From Megalonaias nervosa (Eukaryota > Mollusca > Bivalvia > Unionida > Unionidae): a stretch of DNA of 64,000 bases. The translations under genes and the position numbers were made by a program. The DNA lies in contig JAECUM010001754.1 in the NCBI GenBank assembly GCA_016617855.1, forward strand, positions 1 through 64,000, in the 5' to 3' direction. Numbering within the stretch: the stretch's first letter is position 1; every line of letters begins with the position of its first letter. Under the pieces are notes generated by a model. It was not told where the DNA came from and ran no database searches. It saw nothing but the letters and a program-made list of their open reading frames with translations. Shown piece by piece: positions 34,601 to 43,779 of this stretch.

Positions 34601-37600
34601 CAAATGGGTGTGAAGATTAACCAGGTGTGTGTGAGAGGATTGACCAGATGGGTGTGATGTTTGACCAAATGGCTGTGAAGATTGACCAGGTGTGTGTGAG
34701 GATTGGCCAAGTGTGTGTGAGGATTGACAAAATGGGTGTGAAGATTAACCCTCTGTGTGTGTGTGTGTGTGAGAGGATTGACCAAGTGTGTGTGAGGATT
34801 GACCAAGTGTATGTGAGGTTTGACCAAATTGGTGTGAGGTTTGACCAGATGGATGTGAAGATTGACCAAAATGGGTGCAAAGATTAACCAAAATGGGTGT
34901 GAAGATTGACCAAAATGGGTGTGAAGATTGACCTGATGGGTAATCTTTGCTGCTAGGTATTGCCTCATCTTGGATTTCATTTCTGGAACAGGCGTTTGAT
35001 TGGTTATAGTGATGTCCATCAAAGGCTGGTAATTTTTAAGCTTTTCTCAGTCACATTGGCCTTTTCGGTGCTTGTAAAATATTTTGCATAATCAGCATGC
35101 AGTGAATGAAGTTTTCTTTGCTTCAAGAAGTTTAGATCGACAAGTTTATCTGGTTGATATGTTTTAATATTTTTTTGCATATAATAAGAAAATGTTATAA
35201 TTGTATGCATGTTTGCTTGTGTCTACATGTTAAACAGTGGGAGAGTGTTCTTCACTTGTGTAACATGAATATGTCTACATGCAAGACATCGAGGGAGTTT
35301 ACATCACTGCAGGTAATAAGTATGTATAAATGTTAGAGAAGGAGGGAGTTTGCATCACTGCAGGTAGTATGTATAAATGTTAGAAAAGGAGGGAGTTTGC
35401 ATCACTGCAGGTAATAAGTATGTATAAATGTTAGAGATGGAGTGAGTTTACATCACTGCAGGTAATAAGTATACATAATTGCAGATGACATGCATGTGAT
35501 ATTTCTATGTGTGTGAGGACAAAAAGGAAGCATTGATTGGAATTTGTGAAGAGTAGTTGGTATAAAGTTCAATAAATGTCCATTTTTTCCACTCCCCAAA
35601 ATTTAAGAGTTTATGCAACTGTTGACAAATTCCTTATAATAAACTCATTTAAAAATCTATTAAGACAGACTTTTTTGGAGAAAACTTAAAATACTTTGTT
35701 CTAGGCAAACTATTTGGTAATTTACTTTATCAGTTCCAGAATCAGATGTTTCCCATTTTTGTCAGAAGCAAAATTATTGTTTTACAGATTTAAATGGATC
35801 TTTTCTGTCCATCAACATGAAAATGCTACTGTTTACATTTCTACCATTTTTAGCATTCCAACTATACGGAATAACAGGAATTTCATTAGCACAGAAATAG
35901 ACATTATGTTCTATTTTAATTGTATCAAAGATTTTAGATCAATAATCCTAGTACAAGTTGGTTTTTAAGGTCATATCTGTAACTAGTTTTATTCTATCAG
36001 TGGATCATCACTTTGGCTTTTGAAGATCAATGAAACTTTCCTATAAATAAAAATTTCCTATCATTACTGTCTCTGTTTTTTGTCTTGTAGACTGAAGATA
36101 CTTTCCTACCAGATAAAATCCAGTGGATGACATGTCGTGGCAGTGAGACACGTTACCGTGGTTACCCCTGTGGTTTATGGACACTGTTTCACACACTTAC
36201 TGTCAGCTTCTTTGATACAACTAGTGGTAGTAAGTAGTTGTTTTGAACATATCGTCACAACTCAGATTGGAATAAAAGCTATTGTCAGGCATCATCAGAT
36301 TGCAGTCCTGCCAGCCCTTATGATTTGGCTGTAAGTGTTATGGAAATTACCCTTAAAATATGGACTTATAGAATGAAAGCACAAATTATGGAAATATGAT
36401 TGTTGCAGTAAAATCTGCATGCTGGCTTGTTCATGTTTGATTCAGATCATGGTTTTATATTAGATTCAGTGGAATTGGTCAGTGAACCAGACTAACTTTA
36501 CAGTGGTACCTCAGCCACTTTGAACTGCACTTTTTCTTTTATGCAGAACATGTGCATGATCATGCTGTTGCTTAGGGTTGTTCCAGTAAAACATATATCT
36601 CCCCCGGGGATGGCACTTCAAAAAAACTTCTGTAGGAGGTTGTGTTTCAAACTATTTTGATTCTGACAGTGGAAGGCTGATTAGGAAATTCGCTTCTGTT
36701 GTGGGTTGTGTTAACAAAATGAGAAATCGCTGGTGGGGTTGTCAGAAAAAAAAACATATATATATTTAAAATCGCATCTAACCCCCTCCTAGCAGTCTAA
36801 CATGAATAAAACATTCGGTCAGAAAATGATGCCAGTACACGCGACTCATGAGTGCACCTATAATTTGTACTAATTTGTGTACTCTTAAAACAGTGATACA
36901 CGTTCCGCAAATTACATCAACGTTGCTGATATAAAACATGGTTTGTGCAATATGCAATTTTTATTCAACTTTTAACTTTAAAAGTGCGTTTCATAACGTA
37001 ATTTGCACTGCCAGTAGCAGTATAGCAGCGTTTGATGCAACATCCAGATTTCAGGAAGGAAAACATTAAAAATAGCTGGGATGCCGGTTATATTTATTCA
37101 AGATACCCATGTCTGAACAAGCAGACTATGGGAATGATGGATTTAAAACCCTAATACAGCATTATGGAAGAGAAAAAAATCTGGCATAAGAGGCAGCAAA
37201 GCACTGATTTAAGGAAGTGAATCTTTGGCAGAGTTCATGTTAGTGAAAATTCTTCTTTTTGGAACAGAGATATCAAAGAGAATACCCATGGGGCCATACC
37301 TATGAGATGTTGAAAATTGCACAACCATAAAGAACAGTTAACTTGTTCAAACTAGTTATACACATGCGTTTCAGACAGCAGGCAATGAAAGGGAGTTCTC
37401 AGCAAAGAATAATATTCATACACAGAGGAGGAGGATCATATTAAATTCAGAAACAATCAACAGATTAATGCTCATAGGGAACATCAGAAAATCCCCATAC
37501 AACATAATTAAGTGTGTGTAGATCTCTAGTTGGCAGAACCACTATGGCAACAAAAGAATAATGAGACTAGCTTTCATATCATGCAGGTGTATTACCAAAT

Positions 37601-40600
37601 GAAGTACATGCTCTCATTGTGCAAAAATTGAATGACATTAAACATAAGAAACTGACTGAAATGTGTAAACTCAAAGCAAGATGGATAAAATTTGTCCTGT
37701 TTGTGTTTGGTTATTCCTATGTATATTTTGAGGATGTTGATATTTTCTGCAGACCTTTCGGCACTTAGTTCCAAGCCATCATTTGGTATTTGTATTACAA
37801 ATTGGATTACTGTAATCTAGTACACAACATTTTGAAGCAGTGCCATTAACTAATGATGAAATTGATGAAAAAATACTTGATGTCATTCTGATATAAGGAT
37901 TCTTTACTACACTACTAATCTGTTCATCCTGATTCTTTTTTACCATCTCCTTTAGTTTTACTGGTACCAATACTTTTAATAAAATTGTAACTTCTATTTT
38001 CTTACAATCTAAAAATATCTCTGATCATGTATTATTGTCAATAGGTAAAATGTGCTTAGTTTTGTTGTAAAATCTAAAACTATTAATTAGCAAGGGACTA
38101 AAGTAAAAAGTGGGTCAACTTCATGTGTGCAAAAATTATTACCATGTTACAGAGTGTTGTTAGAAACAACAGAATAGTTGTACAAGATGTATTTTGCAAA
38201 GTTATAGAACCAGCACTAGTATTGTAACCACATATTCCATTTAAATAATACTATCATTATTTCTGCATATTCCTATCAGTTTTTCCCAAGTGGTATTAAT
38301 TTCCTGTTCTGATGTTGTTCATTTCTTGTGCAACTTTTACACATCAAGAATTCTCAGTATCATTAAAAGAAACAATGTAATCTGCACCAAATTGAGTTGT
38401 TTGAGAAGAAATTCATTTTTTAACCCAAAAATCACTGAAGCTGTGAGTTCTGGCATTAAAGTCTCACCTCTGTTGATTTGATGTTTATCTCCAACAGCCA
38501 AAGTCATTTAGACATGAGATTTCTGGTTTTGGTAGATCATTATGGCCTTTACACCATTTTCAGATGAAGAAAATCTATATATGGCAGCCAGTTTTACTGC
38601 TGAAGAAAATCCAAGTACTTTTGAGACACCAAACACCACTTATGTAGAACCACTGACCTTCCACAAGTAACTGGCAACATTCTCATTTACACATTGGAGG
38701 CAAGTAATCACATGACAAGCATCTTGTACCACTCTGCTATGGAAGCCCCTCAGATGATCACAAGACATGCATCTTATACTCTGCCATTAAAGCCCCTCAG
38801 ACCATAGGTATAAGTCTCATTTGATAGACTAGAAGTGGGAGATGGAACCTGTGACAACTGGATTAAAAGTGCAGAATGTTACTGCTAGGCCATCAGTGAT
38901 GATGATGATGCTGTTGACAATACAGTTAACTGCAGTGATATTGATTTTACGAGTACTTTGGGAAAAATGATTCCTTGACTTTCATCCATTTTTTAAAATC
39001 TGATTTATGATATAAAAATATTTGACTTTCTGTGTTTCTTTTTTTTTTAAACTTTATATTAGTCTTGCAACAAGGCACACAAATAAAACGTCGGTAACTG
39101 AAATGTGTTCTTACAAGAAATGATATAGTGTAAAAAGTAGGCAGAAATAATGCGACATCGCTTTCATAGGCATTAATGATTTTTTCTGACAAATCATGTA
39201 TTATAAGTTTACCAAAACATTTATTGAAAAAAATAATAACAAGGGAATTGTAGCATCTGACCACACATTTAAAGCAATACAAGATTTAACTATTATTCTA
39301 ATCAAAAGCAGCATGCCTAAGAACAAAGAAAAATAGCAAAACATAGTGATCACTTTAGTAAACACACAGTTTAATAAGGATACAAATTCATGATTTCTGT
39401 ATTAGAATAGAAATCCCTAATATAAAATCTATATTCATGGACATTAAATTAGTAGATATTAAGGGACTGATCAGTGACATCTAGAAATAATAAGCCACCA
39501 AGAATATCTGTGATTTCACAGTATCAGAACATACATGGCTGACAGACAAACAAACAAAAGGACAAAAGATTGATTAGAATGAATGAATCCAAATAGAAAT
39601 ATGCAGTAGATTATATGATCTATAAGAATTCAGTAGATTACCTCCAGCCAGCTGTCATTTAAATCGCTTCTGTCCCCAACCCATTATTAAAATCGCTTCT
39701 GCCACCCACTAACCCATAGCCAGAAATTATGTAAATAAAATATGCTTCTGTAGGGGGCAGTGTTTTTCGATTAAAACATATCTGATGGTGGATCTTAATT
39801 TTTTAAAATTGCTTCTGTTGTGGGTTGGTTGAATTTGAAAGTGCCTTCCCCTCACGGGGTATATGTTTTACTGGAACAGCCCTTAGTGAATTTTCTAAAA
39901 ATGCTATTCAACAAGCATTACATGTTCAGAATGCTATTCAACAAGCAATACATGTTCAAAATGCTATTCAACAAGCAATACATGTTCAAAATGTTATTCA
40001 ACAAGCAATACATGTTCAAAATGAAAGGGACAATAGGCCTCTCAAAATGCTTTAATAGTCGGTGAAGAAGAATAAAAGTTAATTTTCATATTCGGGGGGG
40101 GGGAGAGCAGGAAGGGCAACAGTTACTTTTATTGGACATCATGTTTGTTTGAATATGCATTATGGCAGGATAGATGATTGGCCTCACCATGTGAATTTTA
40201 AAAAAGCAAGGATTGTGTTAGGTTGAGAGATAGCAAGAAGCCGTTTAGCTCCATAGGGTTAGGAAATGCAGTTTGTGAACTGTACTGGAGGTAACAAGGT
40301 CTAAGTGTACTTTACAAACTTTTTAGTTGAACATACTGTTTACTGTCATTGCATCAATCTTGAATGACACTTCTAAACTTTTAAATACATGTTATCCTAA
40401 TTGACAATAGCAGTACATGATAGTTTGTTATATATTACTGAAAACTGGTTTTAAATAAGTAAAAAAAATCAACTGCCTTCCTGAGAAAGTAATGTTAGGG
40501 TTGGTACTTCTGAGATTGGAGTCAGAACTATCACTTTCATGGCATTAACATATTGGAGTCAGAACTATCACTTTCATGGCATTAACATATTGGACTCAGA

Positions 40601-43009
40601 AATATCACTTTCATGGCATTAACGTATTGGAGTCAAAGTTGCTTGTGCAGTTATGAAACTTGATAAGGGCGTTTCTTTTCTGGAGTCATATTACTGTCAC
40701 AGACCTAAGTTTCTTTTTTGGAGTCATATTACAATTACAGTGATCTTGGTTTCTCTTTCGGATTCATATTAAAGTGATCTACATTTATTTTTGGAGTCAT
40801 TACAATCATAGTAATCTACATTTCTCTTTTGGAATCATTACAGTCATAGTGGTCTACATTTCTCTTTTGGAGTAGTATTACAGTCACTGTGATCTACATT
40901 TCTCTTCTGGAGTCATATTACAGTCATAGTGATCTACATTTCTCGCTTGGAGTCATTACAGTCACAGTGATCTACATTTCTCTCTTGGAGTCATTACAGT
41001 CATAGTGATCTACATTTCTCTTCTGGAGTCATTAGAGTCACAGTGATCTACATTTCTCTTCTGGAGTCATTAGAGTCACAGTGATCTACATTTCTCTTCT
41101 GGAGTCATATTACAGTCATAGTGAGCTATATTTCTCACTTGGAGTCATATTACAGTCATAGTGATCTAAATTTCTCTTTTAGAGTCATATTACAGTCATT
41201 GTGATCTACATTTCTCTTCTGGAGTCATTAGAGTCACAGTGATCTACATTTCTCTTCTGGAGTCATATTACAGTCATAGTGAGCTATATTTCTCTCTTGG
41301 AGTCATATTACAGTCATAGTGATCTGCATTTCTCTTTTAGAGTCATATTACAGTCATTGTGATCTACATTTCTCTTGGAGTCATATTACAGTCATAGTGA
41401 TCTACATTTCTCTTTTGGAGTCATATTACAGTCATAGTGATCGACATTTCTCTTTTGGAATTATTACAGTTACAGTGATTTATATTTCTCTTTTGGAGTC
41501 ATTACATTCATAGTGATCTATATTTCTCTTTTGGAGTCATGTTACAGTCACAGTGATCTACATTTCTCTTTTGGTGTCATTACAGTCACAGTTATCTACA
41601 TTTCTCTTTTGGAGTCATATTACAGTCATAGGGATCTACATTTCTTGCTCTAGCGACTTTGATAAAAGTTTGGATTGCGTCACAGCAGTAGAGCATCATG
41701 GTTAATTTTGTTCATTATTAAAATCCTATTTTATTGCAGATGTTTCACCTGTTTTACATTCAAATGTGCATGTGGTTTTGACAATAACTAATTGTGTACA
41801 CTAGCAAGAATCAGAATATATATGAATCACTATCTGGCTGGTTAAGACGTTTAAGTGTAAATGAATAAGAAAAAGTGCTGGATGGTTTGAATATAATGTT
41901 TTGATGAACCAACTTTTACTGGGTTGATATTGTGTTGCACTACTTCTAAAAGCTAATTTACTTTTTCCAAAATGAAGATGGTACTAAACTGACATCCAGT
42001 ATGTGCACCACAGCAGCTAATTTGAAAATCTTGTTATCACCGAATGAAATCAGATTTAAATGGAAGAAATGGTCATATATTGAATTCCTGGAAAATTCTT
42101 TTGCCCCAGTAGAGCGCAAGTCCTTTTGAGAAACTCTTGTTATATTGTATTGGATCCACATGCTTATATTTACTTTTAATTAAATTGAAACAATTAACCT
42201 TTGTTAATCAACACTGTTATGTTCCAGGTCCAAGCACAGATCCTCTGGAAGTATTGGATGCAATCCAGGGATATATGAAGTTCTTCTTTGGTTGTCAAGA
42301 ATGTTCCAAGAACTTTTTAAAGATGGCTGCCAATATGAGGTCGGTGGTAAAATCATCAGCAGACTCTATCATGTGGCTCTGGAGAGCTCACAATCAGGCA
42401 AATCAGCGTCTCCATGGTGATGTCTCAGAAGATCCAAGTCACCCAAAAATTCAGTTCCCATCACAGTCAATGTGTCAAACATGTCAGAGTTCCAATGTTA
42501 CAGGGCCAAAAGGGGAGATAATTTGGAATTCAGGCGAGGTTAACAAATTTTTGCTCAGTTTTTATGATCCAGATAAAATTCTTGAAACGGCAGAAAATGT
42601 CCCATGGAAAAAAGACGTTCATTCCTCTGAAAAAAAGGAGAAAAATCAACAGTTGGATTGGTGGGAACGCCATCAACGTAAAGCTGATCTGGAAAAAATT
42701 AGAGAACTAAGACAGTTTAAGTATGATAGAAAAAAATTGAAAGAACTTGACAAAAAAGAAAGTGAAGACAGTCATGTAAATAAAACTGTGGATTATGAAA
42801 TTGCTAATTTTGAAATTTTAAACAAAAGAGAAAATAATTTTAGGGCAGGTATATGGAAAGAAAGAGCCCCATCAGGATGGGGTTTTAATAACATAGATTT
42901 TGGGATCTGTCTCATGTTTTATGTCATGTGTACTTTCATTCTAATGGTACTGTATTACCATTTTATTGTGCAGCGCCGTTACAAACCTTGTAAACTCTTA
43001 CCCTTTTAA
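19107..43009 (+). CDS. QSOX: Quiescin sulfhydryl oxidase (QSOX), 3' eight exons
   Basis: QSOX enzymes form disulfide bonds in secreted proteins and reduce oxygen to peroxide, in the Golgi and outside the cell. Eight exons (19107-19255, 19768-19858, 25684-25820, 27424-27582, 31758-31890, 34155-34271, 36091-36229, 42228-43009) join in frame to 568 codons plus stop. Residues 1-130 match the redox-inactive second thioredoxin-like domain ([21 protein letters not shown]); the helix-rich region follows; the Erv/ALR domain spans about 225-400 with FFFGCQEC (residues 331 and 334), [10 protein letters not shown] and a second CxxC, MCQTC (391 and 394); a membrane anchor lies at about 533-555. The signal peptide and first thioredoxin domain with CGHC are absent from the window. 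The joined exons contain no stop or frameshift, so the gene is probably live. QSOX1 and QSOX2 cannot be told apart here. Confidence 0.93.
19256..19767 (+). other. QSOX intron between exons a and b
   Basis: 512 bp. It holds a direct duplication of about 38 bp (TTTATTTGATATGTATATAT then AATTACAGGAATTTAAA, near 19468-19545). Each copy contains an acceptor-like ATTACAG. Nothing else is seen. Confidence 0.7.
19768..19858 (+). CDS. QSOX: QSOX exon b
   Basis: The acceptor is TTATTTTTCAG and the donor GTAAGT. It encodes [20 protein letters not shown] and ends SYLGRA, aligning with EEIDGFF...YLALIFE...SYLGRE of vertebrate QSOX1. It ends on a codon boundary. Confidence 0.92.
20030..20520. repeat. 53-57-bp minisatellite in QSOX intron b-c
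   Basis: About nine units TTGGAGCAATGTATATATTT then GAAGTATTGTATATTATGGG and AGTACTTTATATT. Some units have GATAGTATT in place of GAAGTATT, giving the longer period. Confidence 0.9.
20521..21289. other. Intronic non-coding sequence
   Basis: Nothing recognised on either strand. Confidence 0.35.
22455..22734 (-). mobile_element. tRNA-derived SINE copy 1, truncated head
   Basis: The minus strand begins in the tRNA-related head at GGTCGTGGGTTCGATCCCC (B box), continues through the SINE body and ends in a (CA)-rich tail. It lacks the A-box half that is present in the full copy at 28748-29071. Its two junctions with the 57-bp array are the same as those of copy 2. Confidence 0.85.
23038..23316 (-). 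mobile_element. tRNA-derived SINE copy 2, truncated head
   Basis: Same body and same truncation point as copy 1, starting 583 bp further right. The left junction (GTAGACATGATT then TG repeats) and the right junction (CACGACC then AGACATGATTCT) match copy 1, which indicates duplication inside the array rather than a second insertion. Confidence 0.85.
25196..25626. other. Intronic sequence with a short open stretch
   Basis: From about 25293 to 25475 one plus frame is open ([19 protein letters not shown], continuing without an ATG). It matches nothing I recognise and does not belong to QSOX. It is probably a decayed repeat or chance. Confidence 0.3.
25627..25680. repeat. (ATT)n microsatellite next to a splice acceptor
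   Basis: About 16 units of ATT directly before the TTTACAG acceptor of exon c. It replaces the usual pyrimidine tract. Confidence 0.9.
25684..25820 (+). CDS. QSOX: QSOX exon c (inactive thioredoxin domain)
   Basis: The acceptor is TATTTACAG and the donor GTAAGT. It encodes [20 protein letters not shown] and [19 protein letters not shown], aligning with the VALDLSQ...FGVTDFPSCYLLFRNG block of vertebrate QSOX1. It ends with two bases of an Ala codon. Confidence 0.93.
25821..26999. other. QSOX intron c-d, left part
   Basis: About 26140-26275 carries three or four copies of a roughly 47-bp unit (ACTCTGATGAGAATGATTGT then ATTTAGTATTAATG). The rest shows nothing recognisable. Confidence 0.5.
27000..27182. 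repeat. Double-hairpin repeat element, copy 1
   Basis: Two successive inverted repeats. The first is perfect: CATAGACCCTGATCTG (27026-27041) and CAGATCAGGGTCTATG (27055-27070) with a 13-base loop. The second, imperfect, pairs GCATAGACCAAATCTGCT with AGCAGATCTGAGCCTATGC. The outer ends also pair loosely (TAAGCTGGGTCCAACTGCA and TGCAGTTGACAATTGGC). A second full copy is at 44183-44361 and a half copy at 50866-50960, so this is a dispersed MITE-like element of about 180 bp. Confidence 0.7.
27424..27582 (+). CDS. QSOX: QSOX exon d (linker to helix-rich region)
   Basis: The acceptor is TTTATATTTATAG and the donor GTATTT. It encodes [19 protein letters not shown] and continues to [12 protein letters not shown]. 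It corresponds to the weakly conserved end of the second thioredoxin-like domain and the segment before the helix-rich region. Phase 2 matches exons c and e. Confidence 0.88.
28735..28747. repeat. SINE target-site duplication, left copy
   Basis: GAGACCTTGATCT, repeated exactly at 29072-29084 on the other side of the SINE. Confidence 0.85.
28748..29071 (-). mobile_element. Full-length tRNA-derived SINE
   Basis: The minus strand starts with a tRNA-like head containing A box TGGCCTAGTGG and B box GGGTTCGAACCCC, separated by a CGCCTCGGATGCGGGAG arm, followed by a body with GTTAGTGTTAGGACTGGT and GACTGGGTGGGACATCATG, and ends in a (CA)n tail. Perfect 13-bp target duplications flank it. The head looks tRNA-like but carries the SINE body, so it is not a tRNA gene. 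The body resembles bivalve SINE families; the exact family is not assigned. Confidence 0.9.
29360..29555. other. Diverged repeat units between two arrays
   Basis: It contains words such as ACATAGACCTTGAACATTCAT and GACTGCAGGTCTGGGTCTC, related to both neighbouring arrays and to the double-hairpin element. It appears to be a transition zone. Confidence 0.5.
29556..30315. repeat. 40-bp minisatellite, nearly perfect, in QSOX intron d-e
   Basis: About seventeen units TATTGATTTGGTACATTATG and TAACAGTGGATTAGGGTCTG, almost identical to each other (only T/C and G/A swaps near the end of the unit), then two or three diverged units to 30315. The homogeneity suggests recent expansion. Confidence 0.95.
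30316..31757. other. QSOX intron d-e, right part
   Basis: AT-rich with no gene recognised. Near 31430-31505 two copies of a GTAGAGGCATCAAAA word occur. Nothing else is supported. Confidence 0.35.
31758..31890 (+). CDS. QSOX: QSOX exon e (helix-rich region)
   Basis: The acceptor is TTTTTTTTCAG and the donor GTACTT. It encodes [20 protein letters not shown] and ends [14 protein letters not shown], matching YMADLESALHYILRIEV...LVALKKFVAVLAK of vertebrate QSOX1. A tandem CAG acceptor three bases later would drop one Ser and keep the frame (NAGNAG-type choice). Confidence 0.93.
31891..32150. other. Intronic sequence
   Basis: Nothing recognised. Confidence 0.35.
32151..32400. repeat. Short array of about 75-bp units
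   Basis: Three to four diverged units with AATTAGGGAGGACCCCTGTA, AAGATTCTGCCTGCAATTAT and GAGGGCTCCTGTGTATAATT. Confidence 0.7.
32401..32759. other. Intronic sequence
   Basis: Nothing recognised on either strand. Confidence 0.35.
32760..33625. repeat. 36-bp minisatellite in QSOX intron e-f
   Basis: About 23 units TACTTGAATTGCCTATTACA then TACAGATACCACTTGG (36 bp). Because 36 is a multiple of three, several frames on both strands are open with a 12-residue period. No coding is inferred. Confidence 0.93.
33626..34154. other. Intronic sequence before exon f
   Basis: Nothing recognised apart from the pyrimidine-rich acceptor of exon f. Confidence 0.35.
34155..34271 (+). CDS. QSOX: QSOX exon f (helix-rich region)
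   Basis: The acceptor is ATGCTTTTCAG and the donor GTGAGT. It is exactly 39 codons, phase 0 at both ends. It encodes [20 protein letters not shown] and ends [10 protein letters not shown], matching YFPGRPLVQNFLHSVNEWL of vertebrate QSOX1. Confidence 0.93.
34305..34940. repeat. About 24-28-bp minisatellite in QSOX intron f-g
   Basis: About 24 imperfect units of GTGTGTGAGGATTGACCAA and ATGGGTGTGAAGATTAACC types. Three minus-strand frames are largely open (for example an [14 protein letters not shown] pattern). Non-coding. Confidence 0.9.
34941..35279. other. Intronic sequence
   Basis: Nothing recognised. Confidence 0.35.
35280..35475. repeat. Short array of about 50-54-bp units
   Basis: Four units of GAGGGAGTTTGCATCACTGC then AGGTAATAAGTATGTATAAA and TGTTAGAGAAG. 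Confidence 0.85.
35476..36090. other. Intronic sequence before exon g
   Basis: Nothing recognised. Confidence 0.35.
36091..36229 (+). CDS. QSOX: QSOX exon g (start of Erv domain)
   Basis: The acceptor is TTTTGTCTTGTAG and the donor GTAAGT. It encodes [20 protein letters not shown] then [18 protein letters not shown], matching the [27 protein letters not shown] block. The conserved Cys residues of this block and the [11 protein letters not shown]-domain motif are intact. It ends with one base of a Ser codon. Confidence 0.95.
36230..36571. other. Intronic sequence
   Basis: Nothing recognised up to the TTA target duplication of the transposon at 36575. Confidence 0.35.
37385..37516 (+). pseudogene. 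hAT-type transposase C-terminal (dimerisation) remnant
   Basis: One plus frame reads [20 protein letters not shown] and [12 protein letters not shown], then a TAG at 37514. This resembles the hAT family dimerisation motif (ERxFSxxNxI.T..RNR....T...LM.I). Upstream frames (37140-37380) are broken. It could be a nested fragment inside the TTA-flanked element, or a domesticated-type hAT copy that has decayed. Confidence 0.55.
37517..39660. other. Interior of the 3.3-kb transposon without a recognised gene
   Basis: Several ORFs of 60-111 codons exist on both strands (the longest, on the minus strand, at 38947-39282, is Cys-rich: [15 protein letters not shown]), but none matches a family I know. 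A THAP-like start was considered for that ORF and is not supported. Confidence 0.35.
39890..40028. repeat. 30-bp tandem repeat
   Basis: Four and a half units AATGCTATTCAACAAGCAAT then ACATGTTCAA, starting just outside the right end of the transposon. Confidence 0.9.
40029..40504. other. Intronic sequence
   Basis: Nothing recognised except a run of about ten G near 40093. Confidence 0.35.
40505..40640. repeat. Three 38-bp tandem units
   Basis: GGAGTCAGAACTATCACTTT then CATGGCATTAACATATT, three copies with few changes. Confidence 0.85.
40650..41645. repeat. 37-42-bp minisatellite in QSOX intron g-h
   Basis: About 24 units CTGGAGTCATATTACAGTCA then TAGTGATCTACATTTCTCTT. Units alternate between forms with and without ATT (GTCATATTACAG and GTCATTACAG). 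Confidence 0.92.
41646..42227. other. Intronic sequence before exon h
   Basis: About 41950-42060 resembles one unit of the degenerate repeat at 16630-17560 (CCAAAATGAAGATGG, CTGACATCCAGTATG, CACCACAGCAGC). The rest is unremarkable. Confidence 0.45.
42228..43009 (+). CDS. QSOX: QSOX exon h (Erv active site, tail and membrane anchor; terminal coding exon)
   Basis: The acceptor is TTATGTTCCAG; the stop is TAA at 43007-43009. It encodes [20 protein letters not shown] with the active-site Cys pair at 42293 and 42302, [16 protein letters not shown] (the HN.xN FAD-binding motif), and the distal MCQTC pair at 42473 and 42482. A Lys/Glu-rich linker ([20 protein letters not shown] and on) with coiled-coil character follows, then one hydrophobic segment [20 protein letters not shown] (about 42901-42969) and a short basic tail. 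The residue four places before the motif's Phe block is notable: CSKNF, where vertebrate QSOX1 has CASHF. Confidence 0.95.
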
Positions 43010-43330
43010 TAACAATTTTATCTTCTTAGTAATTGCACTGTTCTTTTGATTCTTCTAGTATCAGTTTTTTAAAGTTTAAAAACTTAATATCATAGAAATT
43101 TTAGACTGGGTGAAGTATAAATCAGAAAGGTTCAAGATTTGCTTTATTGTAGTTCTTTTGTTTGAATCAAATCTTATATATGTTGCTGTATACTCTAGAT
43201 AATAAGCATGCATAAAAAAAATAACTTTATATCTGAAAAATAAATGAACTTTTTTTGCATTGTCTGTAGCAAAAACTAACATACAAGCAGGAATTTAATA
43301 CAGTAAGCACAAAATATAAGCAAAACAAAT
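43010..43330 (+). other. QSOX: Probable QSOX 3' untranslated region
   Basis: AT-rich sequence after the stop. AATAAA occurs at 43239-43244 and again at 43562-43567. Either could be the poly(A) signal; transcript data would decide. Confidence 0.5.
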
Positions 43331-43779
43331 GTGTCTTTTTCTTCAACTCTTAATTTTGTTAGTTTGTTTTATAAACTATTAATTTGAAGTTTAAAAATTG
43401 ACATGTCATGGAGAGAAAGAGGGATGAAACTATTGTATATCACTGTGAAATAGTTGGACAATTCACTTCTATACTTTATAATTGATTTTAGGGTATTTTT
43501 ATTCTTCCATAAAAATTGCAAATAAGACATTAAATTTACAAAATTCTACACCTAATCATGTAATAAAACAATATTTGGCCCTTTTTAGGTGAATATACAG
43601 TTTTATGGCCCAGTAATGCTGTCATATTGATCCCAGCATCACACTGGCCAGTATGAGGATTACTGGGTCATAAAATTATATTTACTGCAAAAAAAGATAG
43701 AATTGATTTTATTTCCACTGTTACATCTCACATTATTCAATGTAAGTGACATATAAACAAAAGTAAAATTTACTGGACT
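43331..43779. other. Non-coding sequence downstream of QSOX
   Basis: Includes an imperfect palindrome of TTATGGCCCAGTAATGCTG and CCAGTATGAGGATTACTGGG near 43600-43665. No gene is seen. Confidence 0.4.

Larger units (their letters stand above)
36575..39882. mobile_element. 3.3-kb DNA transposon with matching inverted ends and TTA duplication
   Basis: The left end reads GGGTTGTTCCAGTAAAACAT and the right end, inverted, GGGCTGTTCCAGTAAAACAT: 19 of 20 bases match, and similarity continues (CCCCGGGGATGGCACTT and CACGGGGAAGGCACTTT types). The trinucleotide TTA directly flanks both ends (36572-36574 and 39883-39885). A TTA duplication and GGG-starting ends suggest PIF/Harbinger, but I found no Harbinger transposase. 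Subterminal GCTTCTGTTGTGGGTTG words recur near 36690, 39665 and 39805. A hAT-type remnant lies inside. Confidence 0.75.

Noticed and set aside
34531..35022. 163-codon minus ORF ([11 protein letters not shown] pattern)
   Set aside because: Translation of the 24-28-bp minisatellite in intron f-g.
38947..39282. Cys-containing 111-codon minus ORF considered as a THAP domain
   Set aside because: The spacing of Cys and His does not fit the C2CH pattern and there is no AVPTIF-like end.
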